From Quadrisphaera sp. INWT6 (GTDB taxonomy: Bacteria; Actinomycetota; Actinomycetes; Actinomycetales; Quadrisphaeraceae), in contig NZ_VUOH01000005.1 in the NCBI RefSeq assembly GCF_015390235.1, positions 124,001 through 188,000 on the forward strand: a stretch of DNA of 64,000 bases, written 5' to 3'. Made by a program: the position numbers and the translations under genes. The notes beneath the pieces were generated by a model. That model was not told the origin of the DNA. It did not search any database and saw only the letters and a list, made by a program, of their open reading frames with translations. Shown piece by piece: positions 1 to 12,360 of the stretch (positions are counted from its first letter, which is position 1; the number at the start of each line of letters is the position of its first letter).

Positions 1-1337
1 AAGGGCGGGTCGACCAGCGCGTCGAGCCGCAGCGCCCGGAACTGCTCGGTGCGCTCGCGGTCGGCGGCGCTGCCGCGGTGCGCCGAGGCGACGTCGCGCA
101 GGGCGTCGCGCCAGTCGTGGCGCGCGCTGCGCTCACCGGCGGCGGCGTCGTCGACGGCGGTGGCCACGGCCCAGTCGGCCAGGGCGGGGACCAGCAGCCC
201 CGGCAGCAGCTGCAGCGCCTCGACCACGCCGTCGGCCCCGGCGACGGCGGCGGCCACCGCCTCCCGCAGACCGGCGCGGCGCGCGTCGCGCTCGGCCTGC
301 TCCTGGGCGCGCCGGTAGGCGGTGATGTCCGTGAAGTAGACGTCGACGCCGTCGTCCCGGCCCTGCACGGTCAGCTCGAACCAGGCGTCGACGGGCGCGG
401 GGACGTGCTCCTCGAAGACGGCGGTGGTGCCCTCGTCCATCGCACGCCGGAAGGCGGCCGCCGAGCCTCCGTCGGCGGCAGCGGGGAAGAGGTCCCACAG
501 GCGCTCGCCGACCAGCTCCCCGCGGGGCCGGCCCAGCAGCTGCTCGGCGCGGGCGTTCACCTGGGTGCACCGCCACGCCCGGTCCAGGGCGCAGAAGGCC
601 GTCGGCATCGACTCCAGCACGCCCTGGGTGCGCGCCTCGCTGCGCCGCCGCGCCGCCCACGCGTCGACCCGGGCGGTCGCCGCCGCCGCGGCCGCCTCGA
701 CCAGGAGGTGGAACTGGTCGACCACGGCGGACACGGCGCCGGAGGAGGGGGCGAGGTCGGCGTCGCCGTCCGCGCGGGCCACGCGGGTGCGCTCCGCGAC
801 GTCCGCCGCGTCGACGGCGGAGGCGAGCGAGGCGTCGAGGGTGCGCAGGGCCTCCAGGCGCCGCAGCCCGAGCACCTGGGCGCTGGTCTCGACGGCCAGG
901 TCGAGCACGCCCAGGACCGCACCGGCCTCGTCGCGGACCGGCGAGTAGGAGTAGGAGAACCACGCGTCCTGCACCCCGGCCGCCCGCTCCAGCGGGATGA
1001 GGGCGTCCTGGACCCAGGTGGGGCGCTCCCCTGCGAGGACCGCGGTGAGCTGGGGGCCGACGACGTCCCAGGCCTCGTGGAAGACGTCCTGCGCCGGCAC
1101 CCCCAGGGCCGCGGGGTGCTTGTCACCGATGAGCGGGACGAAGGCCTCGTTGTAGAGGGTGACGAGCTGCGGGCCCCAGAAGAGCGCCGCGGGGAAGCGG
1201 GTCCCGAGCACCAGGGCGAGCGCGGTGCGCAGCTCGCGCGGCCAGAGCTGCGGCGGGCCCAGCGGGGTCTGCTCCCAGGCGACGGCCCGGTACGCCGGCT
1301 CCAGGGACGCAGCGCTGGTGAAGGTCGTGCCGGGCAC
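1..1337 (-). CDS. PAS-PAS-GAF sensor protein (C-terminus beyond window)
   Basis: The gene starts at a GTG at 1337; an in-frame TGA lies 14 codons upstream. About 445 residues are visible and the gene runs off the left edge. The N-terminal part has the PAS-like pattern WEQTPLGPPQLWP ... LFWGPQLVTLYNEAF common in actinobacterial phosphatase and kinase sensors. A second PAS follows (ALDRAWRCTQVNARAEQLLG ... VYFTDITAYRRAQEQ), and then what looks like the start of a GAF-type region. In this family the missing C-terminus is usually a SpoIIE/PP2C phosphatase or a histidine kinase; which one cannot be seen here. It lies 39 bp downstream of a LOV-SpoIIE gene on the same strand and is probably cotranscribed with it. 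Confidence 0.75.
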   Translation of the reverse strand, partial: MPGTTFTSAASLEPAYRAVAWEQTPLGPPQLWPRELRTALALVLGTRFPAALFWGPQLVTLYNEAFVPLIGDKHPAALGVPAQDVFHEAWDVVGPQLTAVLAGERPTWVQDALIPLERAAGVQDAWFSYSYSPVRDEAGAVLGVLDLAVETSAQVLGLRRLEALRTLDASLASAVDAADVAERTRVARADGDADLAPSSGAVSAVVDQFHLLVEAAAAAATARVDAWAARRRSEARTQGVLESMPTAFCALDRAWRCTQVNARAEQLLGRPRGELVGERLWDLFPAAADGGSAAAFRRAMDEGTTAVFEEHVPAPVDAWFELTVQGRDDGVDVYFTDITAYRRAQEQAERDARRAGLREAVAAAVAGADGVVEALQLLPGLLVPALADWAVATAVDDAAAGERSARHDWRDALRDVASAHRGSAADRERTEQFRALRLDALVDPP

Positions 1338-1376
1338 CCGCGCACGGTACCCGGGCGCCCCCGGACCGGCCGTGCC

Positions 1377-2870
1377 TCAGGTGCGCACCACGACCAGGAG
1401 GGTCAGGTCGTCGACGGCCCCGCCGCCGACGTGCCCGGCCACGGCCGCCCCCACTGCGGCCGCCGTCCGCGCCGCAGCCCCGGGCCCTCGCCGCTCGGCC
1501 TCGGGGAGCGCGGCGAGCGCCGCCAGCAGCCCCTCCTCGCCCAGCTGGGCGCCGCCGGGGTCGAAGGCCTCGACGACCCCGTCGGTGTACAGGACCAGCT
1601 GGTCGCCCGGGGCCAGGGCGACCTCCACCTCGGCGACCTCGACGTCGGCGAACGGCCCCACCAGCGTGCCCGGCACGCCCACCAGCCGGGGCGCCCCGGA
1701 GGCCGGGAGCAGCACCGGCTGCGGGTGCCCGGCCAGCGCGAGCCGCACCGCTGCCGGCGCGGCGCTCGGCGCGGGGAGCTGCGGCAGCGCGAGGACCGCG
1801 AGGGTGGCGAACCTGTCGTCGAGGGCGTCGTGGACGGCGTCCGCCACGGCCGTGAGCAGCGCTGCGGGTGCGCTGCGGGTGGTGGCGGCCCCGCGCAGGG
1901 CCCAGCGCAGGGCGCTGGTGGCCGCCGCCGCCCGCGGACCGCGGCCCGACACGTCACCGATCGCGGCGACCCACGACGGCGCCGAGCCTCCCGAGCCGCC
2001 GGCTGCGCCGGTAGTGCCGGCGCCGGGGAAGACGTCGTAGAAGTCGCCGCTGACGGCGCCCCGGCCGCCGTCGGAGCGCGTGGCCGGGGAGTACCCGGCG
2101 GCGAGCTCCCAGCCCGGCAGCTCGGGCAGCGCCGCTGGCACGAGCGTCGCCTGGACGGCCCGCGCGGTCTCCTCGAGCTCGGCCTCCAGCAGGGACGCCG
2201 TCCGCCGGGCCACGGCGAGCGGGGTCACGTCGCGCTGGACCGCCACGTAGTGCACGGGGGCGCCGTCGGGGCCGTTGACCGGTGACAGGGCGAGCTCGTT
2301 GACGAACAGCCCGCCGTCGGCACGGCGGTTGACCAGCACGGCGTCACCGCCCTCCCCCGCCGCCAGCAGCTCGCGGATGCGCTGGACGGCGGCGGCCACC
2401 TCGGCCCCTGAGCTGCCCAGGGCCTCGAGCTCGGCGTCGGCGCCGGCGACGTCGAGGCCGGCGTGCAGGAAGCGGCAGTTGCGCCCGAGGACCTCGCGCT
2501 CGGAGTACCCGGTGGTGCGGGTGAAGGCCGGGTTGACGTAGACCAGCGGCGCGTCCGGGGCGCGGACGTCGGCCACGCACACGGCCTGCTCGACGGCGTC
2601 CAGGACCGCCCACGGCGAGGTGGGGGCCCGCCCGGCGGTCCGCCCCGCCGGAGGGCGGGTGCTCGCCGGCTCGGCGTCGGTCAGCTCGCGCAGCTGCGCG
2701 AGGGCACCCAGCGGCAGGCGCCCGAGCTCACCGCGCGCCTCCGGGGGCAGCCCCGTGAACGGGGGGAAGGCGGGACCCTGCTCGGCGTGCTCCAGCACGG
2801 CGTCGGCGGTGCCGCTGCTGACGGCCCACGCCCTCGCCCAGCCGTGCACGGCGTTGCGGTCGGCGGGCAC
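1377..2870 (-). CDS. LOV-domain SpoIIE/PP2C serine phosphatase (putative blue-light sensor)
   Basis: The protein has 497 aa. Residues about 88-220 form a PAS domain of LOV type: GRNCRFLHAG (129-138) carries the flavin-adduct cysteine C132 with N131 and R133, and N181, N191 and Q212 (YVAVQRDV) match the flavin-contacting Asn/Asn/Gln. The last residue of the usual GxNCRFLQ is His here, and the loop after it is longer than usual. A short helical linker leads to a SpoIIE-type PP2C domain with its metal-binding acidic motifs SGDFYDVF, IGDVSGRG, YTDGVVEA and DDLTLLVV. The predicted role is light-regulated dephosphorylation of a STAS-type anti-anti-sigma factor. The partner is not adjacent; the nearest STAS gene in the window is at 50422-50772. 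It is followed on the same strand by the PAS/GAF gene. Confidence 0.85.
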   Translation of the reverse strand: MPADRNAVHGWARAWAVSSGTADAVLEHAEQGPAFPPFTGLPPEARGELGRLPLGALAQLRELTDAEPASTRPPAGRTAGRAPTSPWAVLDAVEQAVCVADVRAPDAPLVYVNPAFTRTTGYSEREVLGRNCRFLHAGLDVAGADAELEALGSSGAEVAAAVQRIRELLAAGEGGDAVLVNRRADGGLFVNELALSPVNGPDGAPVHYVAVQRDVTPLAVARRTASLLEAELEETARAVQATLVPAALPELPGWELAAGYSPATRSDGGRGAVSGDFYDVFPGAGTTGAAGGSGGSAPSWVAAIGDVSGRGPRAAAATSALRWALRGAATTRSAPAALLTAVADAVHDALDDRFATLAVLALPQLPAPSAAPAAVRLALAGHPQPVLLPASGAPRLVGVPGTLVGPFADVEVAEVEVALAPGDQLVLYTDGVVEAFDPGGAQLGEEGLLAALAALPEAERRGPGAAARTAAAVGAAVAGHVGGGAVDDLTLLVVVRT

Positions 2871-2935
2871 CTGCGCAGGCTAGGCGCAGGTCCCGCCGGC
2901 CGCCCCGTGGAGGGGTCGGGCGTCACCCGGCGCCG

Positions 2936-5656
<2,721 letters not shown>

Positions 5657-5724
5657 GGGCACATCGTCTCGTCCCGACCCGCGCCCCGGGGGACCCGGGG
5701 CGCAGGTCGGTGCACGAGGTGCGC

Positions 5725-6384
5725 TCAGCGCTCCGGCGAGCCCGGCCCGCCACCACCCGGACGGCCCAGCGGCGGACCGGTCCGGCGGCGGCGCACGAGC
5801 ACCGTGACAGCCGCCGCCACCGCGGCGACGGCCGCCAGGGCGAGGGCGGCCGCCGTGGATGAGCCACCCCCGCCGTCCTGCTCCGCGCCGCTCGCGCTGG
5901 GCTCTCGCGACGGGACCACGGCGGCCGGCGCCGCAGCGGTGGTCGACGGGTCGGGGGCAGCGCCGGTGCTCGCGGCCCCGGTCGCCGCGACAGCTCCGGT
6001 GCCGGGTCCGCTGGCGGTGAAGCCCAGCTCCCCGGAGACCGGGTGGCCGTCGGCGGAGGTGGCCCGCCACTCGACGCGGTAGCCGCCCGCGGGCAGCGCC
6101 CCGGCGAGGTCCTGCGTCACGTCGTCGTCCACGAGCCGGGGCTCACCGGCCGAGACCACCGCGCCGTCGGGCCCCAGCACCACCACCTGGGTGCCGAGGG
6201 CGAGCACCGGCTGGTCGAAGGTCAGGACGACCGACGCCGGTGGCGCGTCGAGCCCCGCGCCGTCGGCGGGGAGCGTCGACTCGAGCTGGTTGTGCGCCGA
6301 CGCCGGCGCGGCGCTGGCGAGCAGGAGCGCGGCGCCGGCGGCGGTCGCTGCGGCGAGGCGCCCGAGGCGGCCGGTTTGGGACAT
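5725..6384 (-). CDS. CopC-domain copper-resistance protein, membrane anchored
   Basis: The protein has 219 aa. A signal peptide (about residues 1-38, cut near PASA-HNQL) leaves a mature N-terminus beginning with His, the copper-binding residue of CopC proteins. The CopC/YobA fold follows (LTFDQPV, WRATSADGHPVSGELGFT), then a low-complexity Ala/Thr/Pro linker, a C-terminal membrane helix and an RRRR stop-transfer signal. Its ATG shares one base with the stop of the upstream DUF1775 gene (TGATG), so the two are translationally coupled. CopC and DUF1775 proteins are commonly paired in copper handling in Actinobacteria. Confidence 0.9.
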   Translation of the reverse strand: MSQTGRLGRLAAATAAGAALLLASAAPASAHNQLESTLPADGAGLDAPPASVVLTFDQPVLALGTQVVVLGPDGAVVSAGEPRLVDDDVTQDLAGALPAGGYRVEWRATSADGHPVSGELGFTASGPGTGAVAATGAASTGAAPDPSTTAAAPAAVVPSREPSASGAEQDGGGGSSTAAALALAAVAAVAAAVTVLVRRRRTGPPLGRPGGGGPGSPER

Positions 6385-7148
6385 CAGGCCGTCCGCCGGC
6401 GGCCCAGGAGGGCCACGACGAGCCCAGCGGCGCCCAGCACGGCACCGGTGAGGCCGAGCCAGCCGCCGGCGCCCCAGCCCGTCGCCGCCTCCTCCTCCTC
6501 GCCGGAGGCGGCGGCGGAGGACGCCGACGCCGAACCGTCGTGCCCGGCGTGCTCCTCCGCGGCAGCGGCGGTGGTGACCAGCTCGGGGGCGGGGTGCTCG
6601 GGCTCCTCGCCGCTGGCGGGGACCGGCTCGTCCCAGGAGACCTCGGTGCCGTCGGAGTAGGTCTGCACGGCCGGGAGCAGCACGGTGGTCCCGGCGTCGG
6701 GCAGCGGGCCGACCGACAGGGGGAACTGCTGGAACTGCCCGGGGGCGATGCCGGAGCCCGCCTCGGCGGTCCAGGTGACCGTGCGGGGAGCGGTGGTGAT
6801 CGTGGCTCCGCCCACGTCGACGGGGGCGGGCAGGGCCGCCTCGGCGACCTGGGCCGTCCACCCCGGCACGGGCTGCACCGCGGCGTAGGTGAGCGGGTGG
6901 TCGGTGGGGAGGGTGACCTGGACGCGGGTGGTGCTGGCGGTGCTGGACTCGTTCGGCACGCGGAAGGTCAGCAGGGCGTAGCCCCCCGCAGCGGTGCTGT
7001 CGGGGACGACGCGCACGTGCGCCGAGGCGGCGGCCGCGGGCAGCAGCACGAGGGCGGCCGCCAGGGCGGTGGCGGCGGCCGGGCGCAGCCGGGGGGCCGG
7101 GCGGTGGGTCGACCGGGTCGTCGGGCGGGTGGGGCGGGTGGTGGGCAC
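6384..7148 (-). CDS. YcnI-like DUF1775 copper-associated exported protein
   Basis: The protein has 254 aa. The GTG at 7148 follows AGGAG at 7 nt spacing. An Arg-rich N-region and hydrophobic core end in AAASAHVRV; the mature protein starts with His, which ligates copper in YcnI. The DUF1775 core includes YALLTFRVPNES and VSWDEP. A His/Glu-rich linker (EEHAGHDG) and a C-terminal membrane helix ending GRRRTA anchor it outside the cell. It is the middle gene of a three-gene minus-strand operon (membrane protein, DUF1775, CopC). The inferred role is extracytoplasmic copper binding or delivery. Confidence 0.9.
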   Translation of the reverse strand: MPTTRPTRPTTRSTHRPAPRLRPAAATALAAALVLLPAAAASAHVRVVPDSTAAGGYALLTFRVPNESSTASTTRVQVTLPTDHPLTYAAVQPVPGWTAQVAEAALPAPVDVGGATITTAPRTVTWTAEAGSGIAPGQFQQFPLSVGPLPDAGTTVLLPAVQTYSDGTEVSWDEPVPASGEEPEHPAPELVTTAAAAEEHAGHDGSASASSAAASGEEEEAATGWGAGGWLGLTGAVLGAAGLVVALLGRRRTA

Positions 7149-7324
7149 AGCGGGTCTCCTGGCGTCGGTGGGGGCACCGCGGCGCACCGGCGTCGTCCTG
7201 CGGACGGCGCGCGGCGGCGCCGCCCGCCGCCTCGGGGGACGGCGACGCGGCGGCGGGGTGGCCGGCGGTGGCTGGCGGGCCGGCCCGCGCGGGGCCGGTG
7301 GCGCGCTGGCGGCCGGAGGGGTGG

Positions 7325-8005
7325 TCAGGCCGCCAGGAGCCCGGGCGGGCCGCGGCGGCGGTGCAGGCGGGACAGCTCGCGGCGGAGCCGGGGGCGGTCG
7401 AGGCAGCCGGCAGCGGGGCGCCGGCGCACGGCCGTTCCGGGCGGCGCGACGAGCAGGAGCAGGGCCAGCAGCAGGGAAGGGGCCAGGGGCGCGAGCCAGG
7501 CGCACAGGTCCCACAGGGCGGCCTCGCCGCGGGCGACCACGAGGCCCACGGCGGCGGCCGCCGCGGTGTGGGCCAGGAGCATCGCCGCGTCGGCGCTGGT
7601 CGGGCCTCCGAGCCACAGGGCGCTGGCGTGGCCGGCGAGGTGGCTGGTCGCCTGGGTCGTCGCGTGGGCGTGGCCGTTCCCGGTGGCCGCGAGGGCCTCG
7701 AGACCCGCGGGGACGGCTCGGGCGGCGCCGTGGCCGCCCACCGCCGCGGGCTCGAGCGCGCTCAGGGCGGCGTGGAAGCCCACCTGACCGGCTCCCAGCA
7801 GCGCGACGACCGCCGGGGCCGGCAGGCGCCAGCGGACCGCCACCCAGCACGCGGTCCAGGTGGCGGCGGCCAGGGCCGCCAGCGGCGCGGCGCCCGGCAG
7901 GTGGCCCCCCGCCAGGGCGTGCGCCCCCGCCGACAGCCCCAGGGCGCACGCGGCCAGCACCCCGGACCGCAGCAGGCGCAGGGCGCCGCGGTCCGGGGTG
8001 AGCAC
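7325..8005 (-). CDS. Polytopic membrane protein of the copper-type operon
   Basis: The protein has 226 aa and starts with GTG. It is almost entirely hydrophobic and Ala-rich, with about five predicted membrane helices and a His-containing loop (GNGHAHATTQATSHLAGHAS) near the middle. No enzyme motif is visible. It sits 176 bp upstream of the DUF1775 gene on the same strand, where small membrane proteins of unknown function are often found in actinobacterial YcnI/CopC clusters. A link to copper rests on context and the His-rich loop only. The C-terminal 40 residues are basic and probably cytoplasmic. Confidence 0.65.
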   Translation of the reverse strand: MLTPDRGALRLLRSGVLAACALGLSAGAHALAGGHLPGAAPLAALAAATWTACWVAVRWRLPAPAVVALLGAGQVGFHAALSALEPAAVGGHGAARAVPAGLEALAATGNGHAHATTQATSHLAGHASALWLGGPTSADAAMLLAHTAAAAAVGLVVARGEAALWDLCAWLAPLAPSLLLALLLLVAPPGTAVRRRPAAGCLDRPRLRRELSRLHRRRGPPGLLAA

Positions 8006-8045
8006 GGGGACAGGCTAGGCGGGTGGGCCGGGTGCCCCGCGGGGG

Positions 8046-9599
8046 TCAGCCCCGGGCGTGCGCGGCGCCGAAGGCGCTCGCCATCGCCTCCTGCTCGGAC
8101 AGCACGTCGGCGGTCCGGGCGTTGACCGCGTCCAGGCGGCCGATCGTCTCGGCGGTGGCCGAGATGCCCGCCGCCACCGCGGCCGAGGAGCTCTGGATGT
8201 CGGCGATCCGCTGGGCCACCTGGCCGGTGGCCTCCGCGGTGGCGCGCGCCAGCTCCTTGACCTCCCCCGCCACCACCGCGAAGCCCTTGCCGGCCTGGCC
8301 CGCCCGGGCCGCCTCGATGGTGGCGTTCAGCGCGAGGAGGTTGGTCTGCGACGCGATCGCGGAGATCACCTTGATGATGTCGCCGATGGACGTCGAGGCC
8401 GCGGCCAGCGCCTCGACGTCGGCCTCGACGGCCCGGGCCCGCTGGGCGCTGCCCGCGCCGACCTCCGCGGCGTCGGTCGACGCGGCGCGGAGCCGGGTGA
8501 CGGTGTCCAGCAGCGCGCGGGCGGACTCGGCGTCGGCCTCGGCCCGGGCCAGCACCTCCAGGCGCTGGGTGACCAGCTGGGCCACCTGGCGCAGGGCGGC
8601 GGCCCGCGACTCGCTGAGCACGGTCGTCGTGGTGGTGAAGAAGTCCATCGTGCCGACCACCCGGCCGCCGACCACCACCGGGAAGCAGACTCCGGAGCGG
8701 ACGCCCGCGCGCTGGGCGGCGGGGGCGCGCACGCAGTCGGTGAGCTGGCCCAGGTCCTCCACGGCGACCAGGTCGCGGGCGCGCCAGGCCCGCCCGGACA
8801 GGCCGACGCCCTCGGCGAAGGACGCGGCGAGGGTCACCCGGCGGAACTCCTCCCCGGCGGACCCGGACTCCAGCGCGAAGCGCAGCTGCCGGCCCGAGGG
8901 GTCCATCTCCCAGAACGACCCGTAGGCCCAGCCGAAGGCGGACCTGACGGTCTCCAGCGTCGAGCGGATCGCCGCGTCGCGGGTGCCGGCGGCGACCACG
9001 CGGGTCACCACCTCGGTCACGGCCTCGCGGTCCTCCAGCACCTGGGCCACCGCCGCGGTGCTGCGGGCCACCCGCGCCACCTGGGCGGCGATGCGGGAGA
9101 TGGCGGCCCACTTGCCCTCGCGGCCGTCGAAGAACGGCAGCGGCGCGCGCGACCGCAGCTCGTGCACGGCGGTGGTGCGACCGTCCAGGACGATCGGCAT
9201 GAGACCGCCGTGCAGGGCGCCCGCGGAGAGGAACGCCTGGCACCGCTCGGCGGCGCGGCTCGTGCCGGGGGCCAGGGGCAGCCGCACCGGCTCGCGCACC
9301 TCGAAGGCGCTCCGGTGCTCGGCACCGGCGAAGGCCGAGGCCCGCAGGCCCACCTCCCCGCCGACGGGGAGCTGCGCGAGCTCGCCGTTGACGGCCCGGA
9401 GCACGAACTCGCCGCTCGCGTCAGGCATCCAGACGCCGGCGAAGGAGCAGCCCAACCGGTCTCGCAGGGTCGTGGAGATGCGCAGCTGCGCCTCGAGCTC
9501 GTCGACGACGGGCTCCTCCAGCGCCTGCAGGACCGCCTCGAGGGCCTCCACGTCGCGCGGCTGCTCCGCCACCGCCTGCACCCGACCTCGCCCGACCAC
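8046..9599 (-). CDS. Soluble GAF-GAF-MCP signalling protein
   Basis: The protein has 517 aa; the GTG at 9599 follows GAGGAG at 5 nt. There is no membrane segment. Two GAF-like sensory domains (about residues 25-170 and 200-360) precede a short MCP signalling helix pair whose hairpin tip carries the conserved core [19 protein letters not shown] and [13 protein letters not shown]. The coiled coil is short and no adaptation or CheR-docking sequence is obvious. It may act on a non-chemotactic kinase rather than in flagellar chemotaxis; no che genes are visible in the window. The copper-type operon begins 40 bp downstream on the same strand. Confidence 0.85.
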   Translation of the reverse strand: MVGRGRVQAVAEQPRDVEALEAVLQALEEPVVDELEAQLRISTTLRDRLGCSFAGVWMPDASGEFVLRAVNGELAQLPVGGEVGLRASAFAGAEHRSAFEVREPVRLPLAPGTSRAAERCQAFLSAGALHGGLMPIVLDGRTTAVHELRSRAPLPFFDGREGKWAAISRIAAQVARVARSTAAVAQVLEDREAVTEVVTRVVAAGTRDAAIRSTLETVRSAFGWAYGSFWEMDPSGRQLRFALESGSAGEEFRRVTLAASFAEGVGLSGRAWRARDLVAVEDLGQLTDCVRAPAAQRAGVRSGVCFPVVVGGRVVGTMDFFTTTTTVLSESRAAALRQVAQLVTQRLEVLARAEADAESARALLDTVTRLRAASTDAAEVGAGSAQRARAVEADVEALAAASTSIGDIIKVISAIASQTNLLALNATIEAARAGQAGKGFAVVAGEVKELARATAEATGQVAQRIADIQSSSAAVAAGISATAETIGRLDAVNARTADVLSEQEAMASAFGAAHARG

Positions 9600-9787
9600 G
9601 TCGTCTCCTCGCCCCGGCCCGACGGCCGGCCGGTGCCGGTCGTCTCCTCTGAGGTCGGTGCTGGAGTGAACTGCCCTGAGGGCAGCGGGCCCACGAGTCA
9701 TGGGCAGTCCGCGCACGATTCATCGGCAGGCGGAGCGCGAGGCACCGCTGGCATGATGGTTGCCTCGCATCAAGCATCGGTGCGCTC

Positions 9788-10582
9788 GTGACCGCCACGG
9801 ACCAGGAGGGCCGCGTGCCTCACGGCCCCCAGCACCCCCCGCACGACCCGGCACCGCTGGACGGCGAGACCTCGGAGCAGCAGCTGCTCACCGCCGTCGT
9901 GGAGCTGGCCCTGCACGCCGTCCCCGGAGCCCGGTGGGCGAGCACCGGTGTGGGTGACCCCGCCCAGCCCGCCGCCTCCGCGGCGGACTCCGCGCAGGCC
10001 CAGGCGGCCGACGGGCTGCAGTGGCGCGCCGACGAGGGGCCGGCCGCCGACGCGCACCGCACGGCCACCCCGGTGGTGACCGCAGACCTCACCGCCGACC
10101 CGCGCTGGCCACGGCTGGCCGAGCTGGCCGCCGGCGGCGAGGTGCGCGGCGCCCTCGCACTGCCCCTGCGCTCCGGAGAGCGGGTGCTCGGCGTCCTGAC
10201 CGTCTACAGCGACGTCCCCGGCGGCATCGAGGCCGAGTCGGACCCCGCGCGCCTCGACCTGGTGGGCGAGGCCGCCTCGGTGCTCCTCGGCGCGCGGCAG
10301 CAGATGGCCGAGCTGCGCTCCCTGGCGGAGAACCTCCAGGTGGCGATGCGCTCCCGCGCCGCCATCGAGCAGGCGAAGGGCGTGGTGGCGGCCCACCTGG
10401 GCTGCTCCACCGAGCACGCCTTCGAGGCCCTCAGCGCGGTGAGCCAGGACCGCAACGTGAAGCTGCGCGAGCTGGCCGCCCTGGTGGCCTCCGACCCCGC
10501 GGGGCATGAGCTCGACGGGCTGCTCCGCGCGGCCCTCGCGAAGGTCGCCGCCCGCCGCGGGTGGCCCCAGCCGTCCAGCTGA
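9788..10582 (+). CDS. GAF-ANTAR RNA-binding antiterminator
   Basis: The protein has 264 aa and starts with GTG. Residues about 28-180 form a GAF domain (ALPLRSGERVLGVLTVYSD). The C-terminal ANTAR domain (about 185-245) is typical: LQVAMRSRAAIEQAKGVV followed by AFEALSAVSQDRNVKLRELA. ANTAR proteins bind paired hairpins in nascent RNA to prevent termination; the GAF domain would sense a small ligand or redox state. It is transcribed divergently from the GAF-MCP gene, about 190 bp away. A strong hairpin follows 7 bp after the stop. Confidence 0.92.
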   Translation: MTATDQEGRVPHGPQHPPHDPAPLDGETSEQQLLTAVVELALHAVPGARWASTGVGDPAQPAASAADSAQAQAADGLQWRADEGPAADAHRTATPVVTADLTADPRWPRLAELAAGGEVRGALALPLRSGERVLGVLTVYSDVPGGIEAESDPARLDLVGEAASVLLGARQQMAELRSLAENLQVAMRSRAAIEQAKGVVAAHLGCSTEHAFEALSAVSQDRNVKLRELAALVASDPAGHELDGLLRAALAKVAARRGWPQPSS

Positions 10583-10588
10583 CACGAC

Positions 10589-10624
10589 GGCGGCCCGGCC
10601 CACCAGCAGGTGGACCGGGCCGCC
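10589..10624. terminator. Bidirectional hairpin terminator
   Basis: The arms GGCGGCCCGGCCCAC (10589-10603) and GTGGACCGGGCCGCC (10610-10624) pair with one mismatch around a 6-nt loop. The hairpin lies between two convergent stops (GAF-ANTAR at 10582, MCP at 10652). There is no U-tract, as is usual in high-GC actinobacteria. Confidence 0.8.
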
Positions 10625-10651
10625 GGCGCAGGGCCCACCGGACCCCCGGGC

Positions 10652-12238
10652 TCAGACGGTGAAGCGACCCACCAGCGTCTGCAGACGCCCCGCCGCCGAA
10701 GCCACGTCACCAGCGGTCGAGGCGGTGTGACCCGCCGACTCCCGGTTCTGCTCCGTGCCCGAGGCGATGCTGGAGATGTTCGTGGCGATCTCCGAGGACC
10801 CCGTGGAGATCTCGGTGATGTTGCGCACCATCTCCGAGGTCGTCGCCGACTGCTCCTCCACCGCCGCCGACACCGTCGCCTGCAACGCGTCGATCCGGCT
10901 GATCACATCAGCGATCTCCGTCACCGCCGTCGCCGCCGAGGCAGCATCACCCTGGGTCGCAGCCACCTTGGCCACGATCTCGTCGGTGGCACGAGCGGTC
11001 TGGCGCGCCAGCTCCTTGACCTCACCAGCCACCACCGCGAAGCCCTTGCCCAGCTCACCAGCGCGCGCGGCCTCGATGGTCGCGTTCAGCGCCAGCAGGT
11101 TGGTCTGCTCAGCGATCGAGGTGATCAGCGCGACCACGTCACCGATCTCACGGCTGGACGACCCCAGCCGCGTGATGATGTCCCCGGCCCGCTCAGCAGC
11201 ACCCACCGCCGTGGTCGCCATCGAGGAGGCGTCAGCGGTCGCCGTCGCGATCTGACCGATCGCCGCCGTCATCTCCTCACCCGCAGCAGCCACCGTCGAG
11301 ATCGACGCGTTGACCTGCTCCGAAGCCGCCGAGACCACCTGGGTCTGGGCCGCGGCGTCCTCGGCCTGGGTCGAGAGCTGGGTGGACACGCTGGACAGCG
11401 TCGTGGAGGAGGACGCCATCCCGTCGGCCTCGGAGCGGATGTCGCGCATCGCCGCCGACAGCGCGTCCAGGGAGGTGTCAGCAGCCACCGCCAGCTGGCC
11501 CACCTCGTCCTTGGAGCTCAGACCCACACGGCGGTCCAGCTGGCCCTGGGCCATCGCACCCATCACGTCCACGACCTTGGCCAGCGGCCCGGTCACCGAA
11601 CGGGAGACCACCACCGCGATCGCCACCGCCAGGCCCAGCGCCACCACCACGCATCCGATGAGCAGCGCGAGGGCGGAGTGGTACGCGGCCTCGCCCGAGT
11701 CAGCGATGTCCACGGCAGCCTGCTTCTCAGCCTCGAGGACCGCGTCGAGCGCGTCGTTGGCGACCTTGGCCTGCGGGATCATCTTGTCAGCGCGGAAGGC
11801 CACGAAGCCGTCCCGGTCACCGCTGGCGATCATGGGCTGCGCCTCGGCGAGGAGGGCGTTGTACGCCTGGATGGCCTCCTCGGCGTCCTTCTGCTGCGCG
11901 GCGGTCGCCGACGGGTCGGAGCCCGCATAGGTGGCCCAGTCGGCCTCCACCTTCTGCTGGTCGTCCGCGAGCGTCTGCAGGGCGCTCTGGGCGCTCTGGG
12001 CGTCCACGGCCAGGACGGCGCCGAGGGCGTCGAGGCGGACGTCCTGGAACGTCTGGTTGACCTGGTCGATGGTGGCGACGGACGCGAGCCCGCTGGTGGA
12101 CAGGTAGTCCAGGTTGTCCTGCGCGCTGCTCAGCCGGGTGGCACCGATGCCGGCCACCACGAGCAGGAGCAGGCAGACGACGGCGAAGCCGGCGTAGAGC
12201 TTGTGAGCGATCTTCAGATCGGCGAGACGACGGAACAC
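10652..12238 (-). CDS. Methyl-accepting chemotaxis protein (transmembrane)
   Basis: The protein has 528 aa; the GTG at 12238 follows AAGGA at 6 nt. Topology is classical: membrane helix 1 (about 13-35), a roughly 150-residue extracellular four-helix-bundle sensor, membrane helix 2 (about 190-212), a HAMP domain ([16 protein letters not shown]...) and a long cytoplasmic MCP coiled coil whose tip carries the conserved sequence [19 protein letters not shown]. It ends LVGRFTV with no CheR-docking pentapeptide. The ligand is unknown. It is the second MCP-type protein within 3 kb, yet no che or flagellar genes are in view. Confidence 0.93.
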   Translation of the reverse strand: MFRRLADLKIAHKLYAGFAVVCLLLLVVAGIGATRLSSAQDNLDYLSTSGLASVATIDQVNQTFQDVRLDALGAVLAVDAQSAQSALQTLADDQQKVEADWATYAGSDPSATAAQQKDAEEAIQAYNALLAEAQPMIASGDRDGFVAFRADKMIPQAKVANDALDAVLEAEKQAAVDIADSGEAAYHSALALLIGCVVVALGLAVAIAVVVSRSVTGPLAKVVDVMGAMAQGQLDRRVGLSSKDEVGQLAVAADTSLDALSAAMRDIRSEADGMASSSTTLSSVSTQLSTQAEDAAAQTQVVSAASEQVNASISTVAAAGEEMTAAIGQIATATADASSMATTAVGAAERAGDIITRLGSSSREIGDVVALITSIAEQTNLLALNATIEAARAGELGKGFAVVAGEVKELARQTARATDEIVAKVAATQGDAASAATAVTEIADVISRIDALQATVSAAVEEQSATTSEMVRNITEISTGSSEIATNISSIASGTEQNRESAGHTASTAGDVASAAGRLQTLVGRFTV

Positions 12239-12360
12239 GACGGGTCCTTCCGAGAGGCGGGGGAAGCGCGGGGGACGTTCCCTCCTGTGATCGGCATCCG
12301 TCGGCCGTACTTGATCTTCGTTCCCCCAGGCCACCAGGCGTCGCGCTACGGTCGACGGCT

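Noticed and set aside
78..2285. Long + strand open frame of 735 codons antisense to the PAS and LOV genes
   Set aside because: It is the third-position shadow of the two minus-strand genes: composition is Arg/Gly/His-rich with no domain, whereas the minus frames carry PAS, LOV and PP2C motifs.
12239..12360. Possible fluoride riboswitch upstream of the crcB pair
   Set aside because: I looked for the GGNGAUGG...CC core and the pseudoknot strands in the 122-bp gap and found no convincing match.
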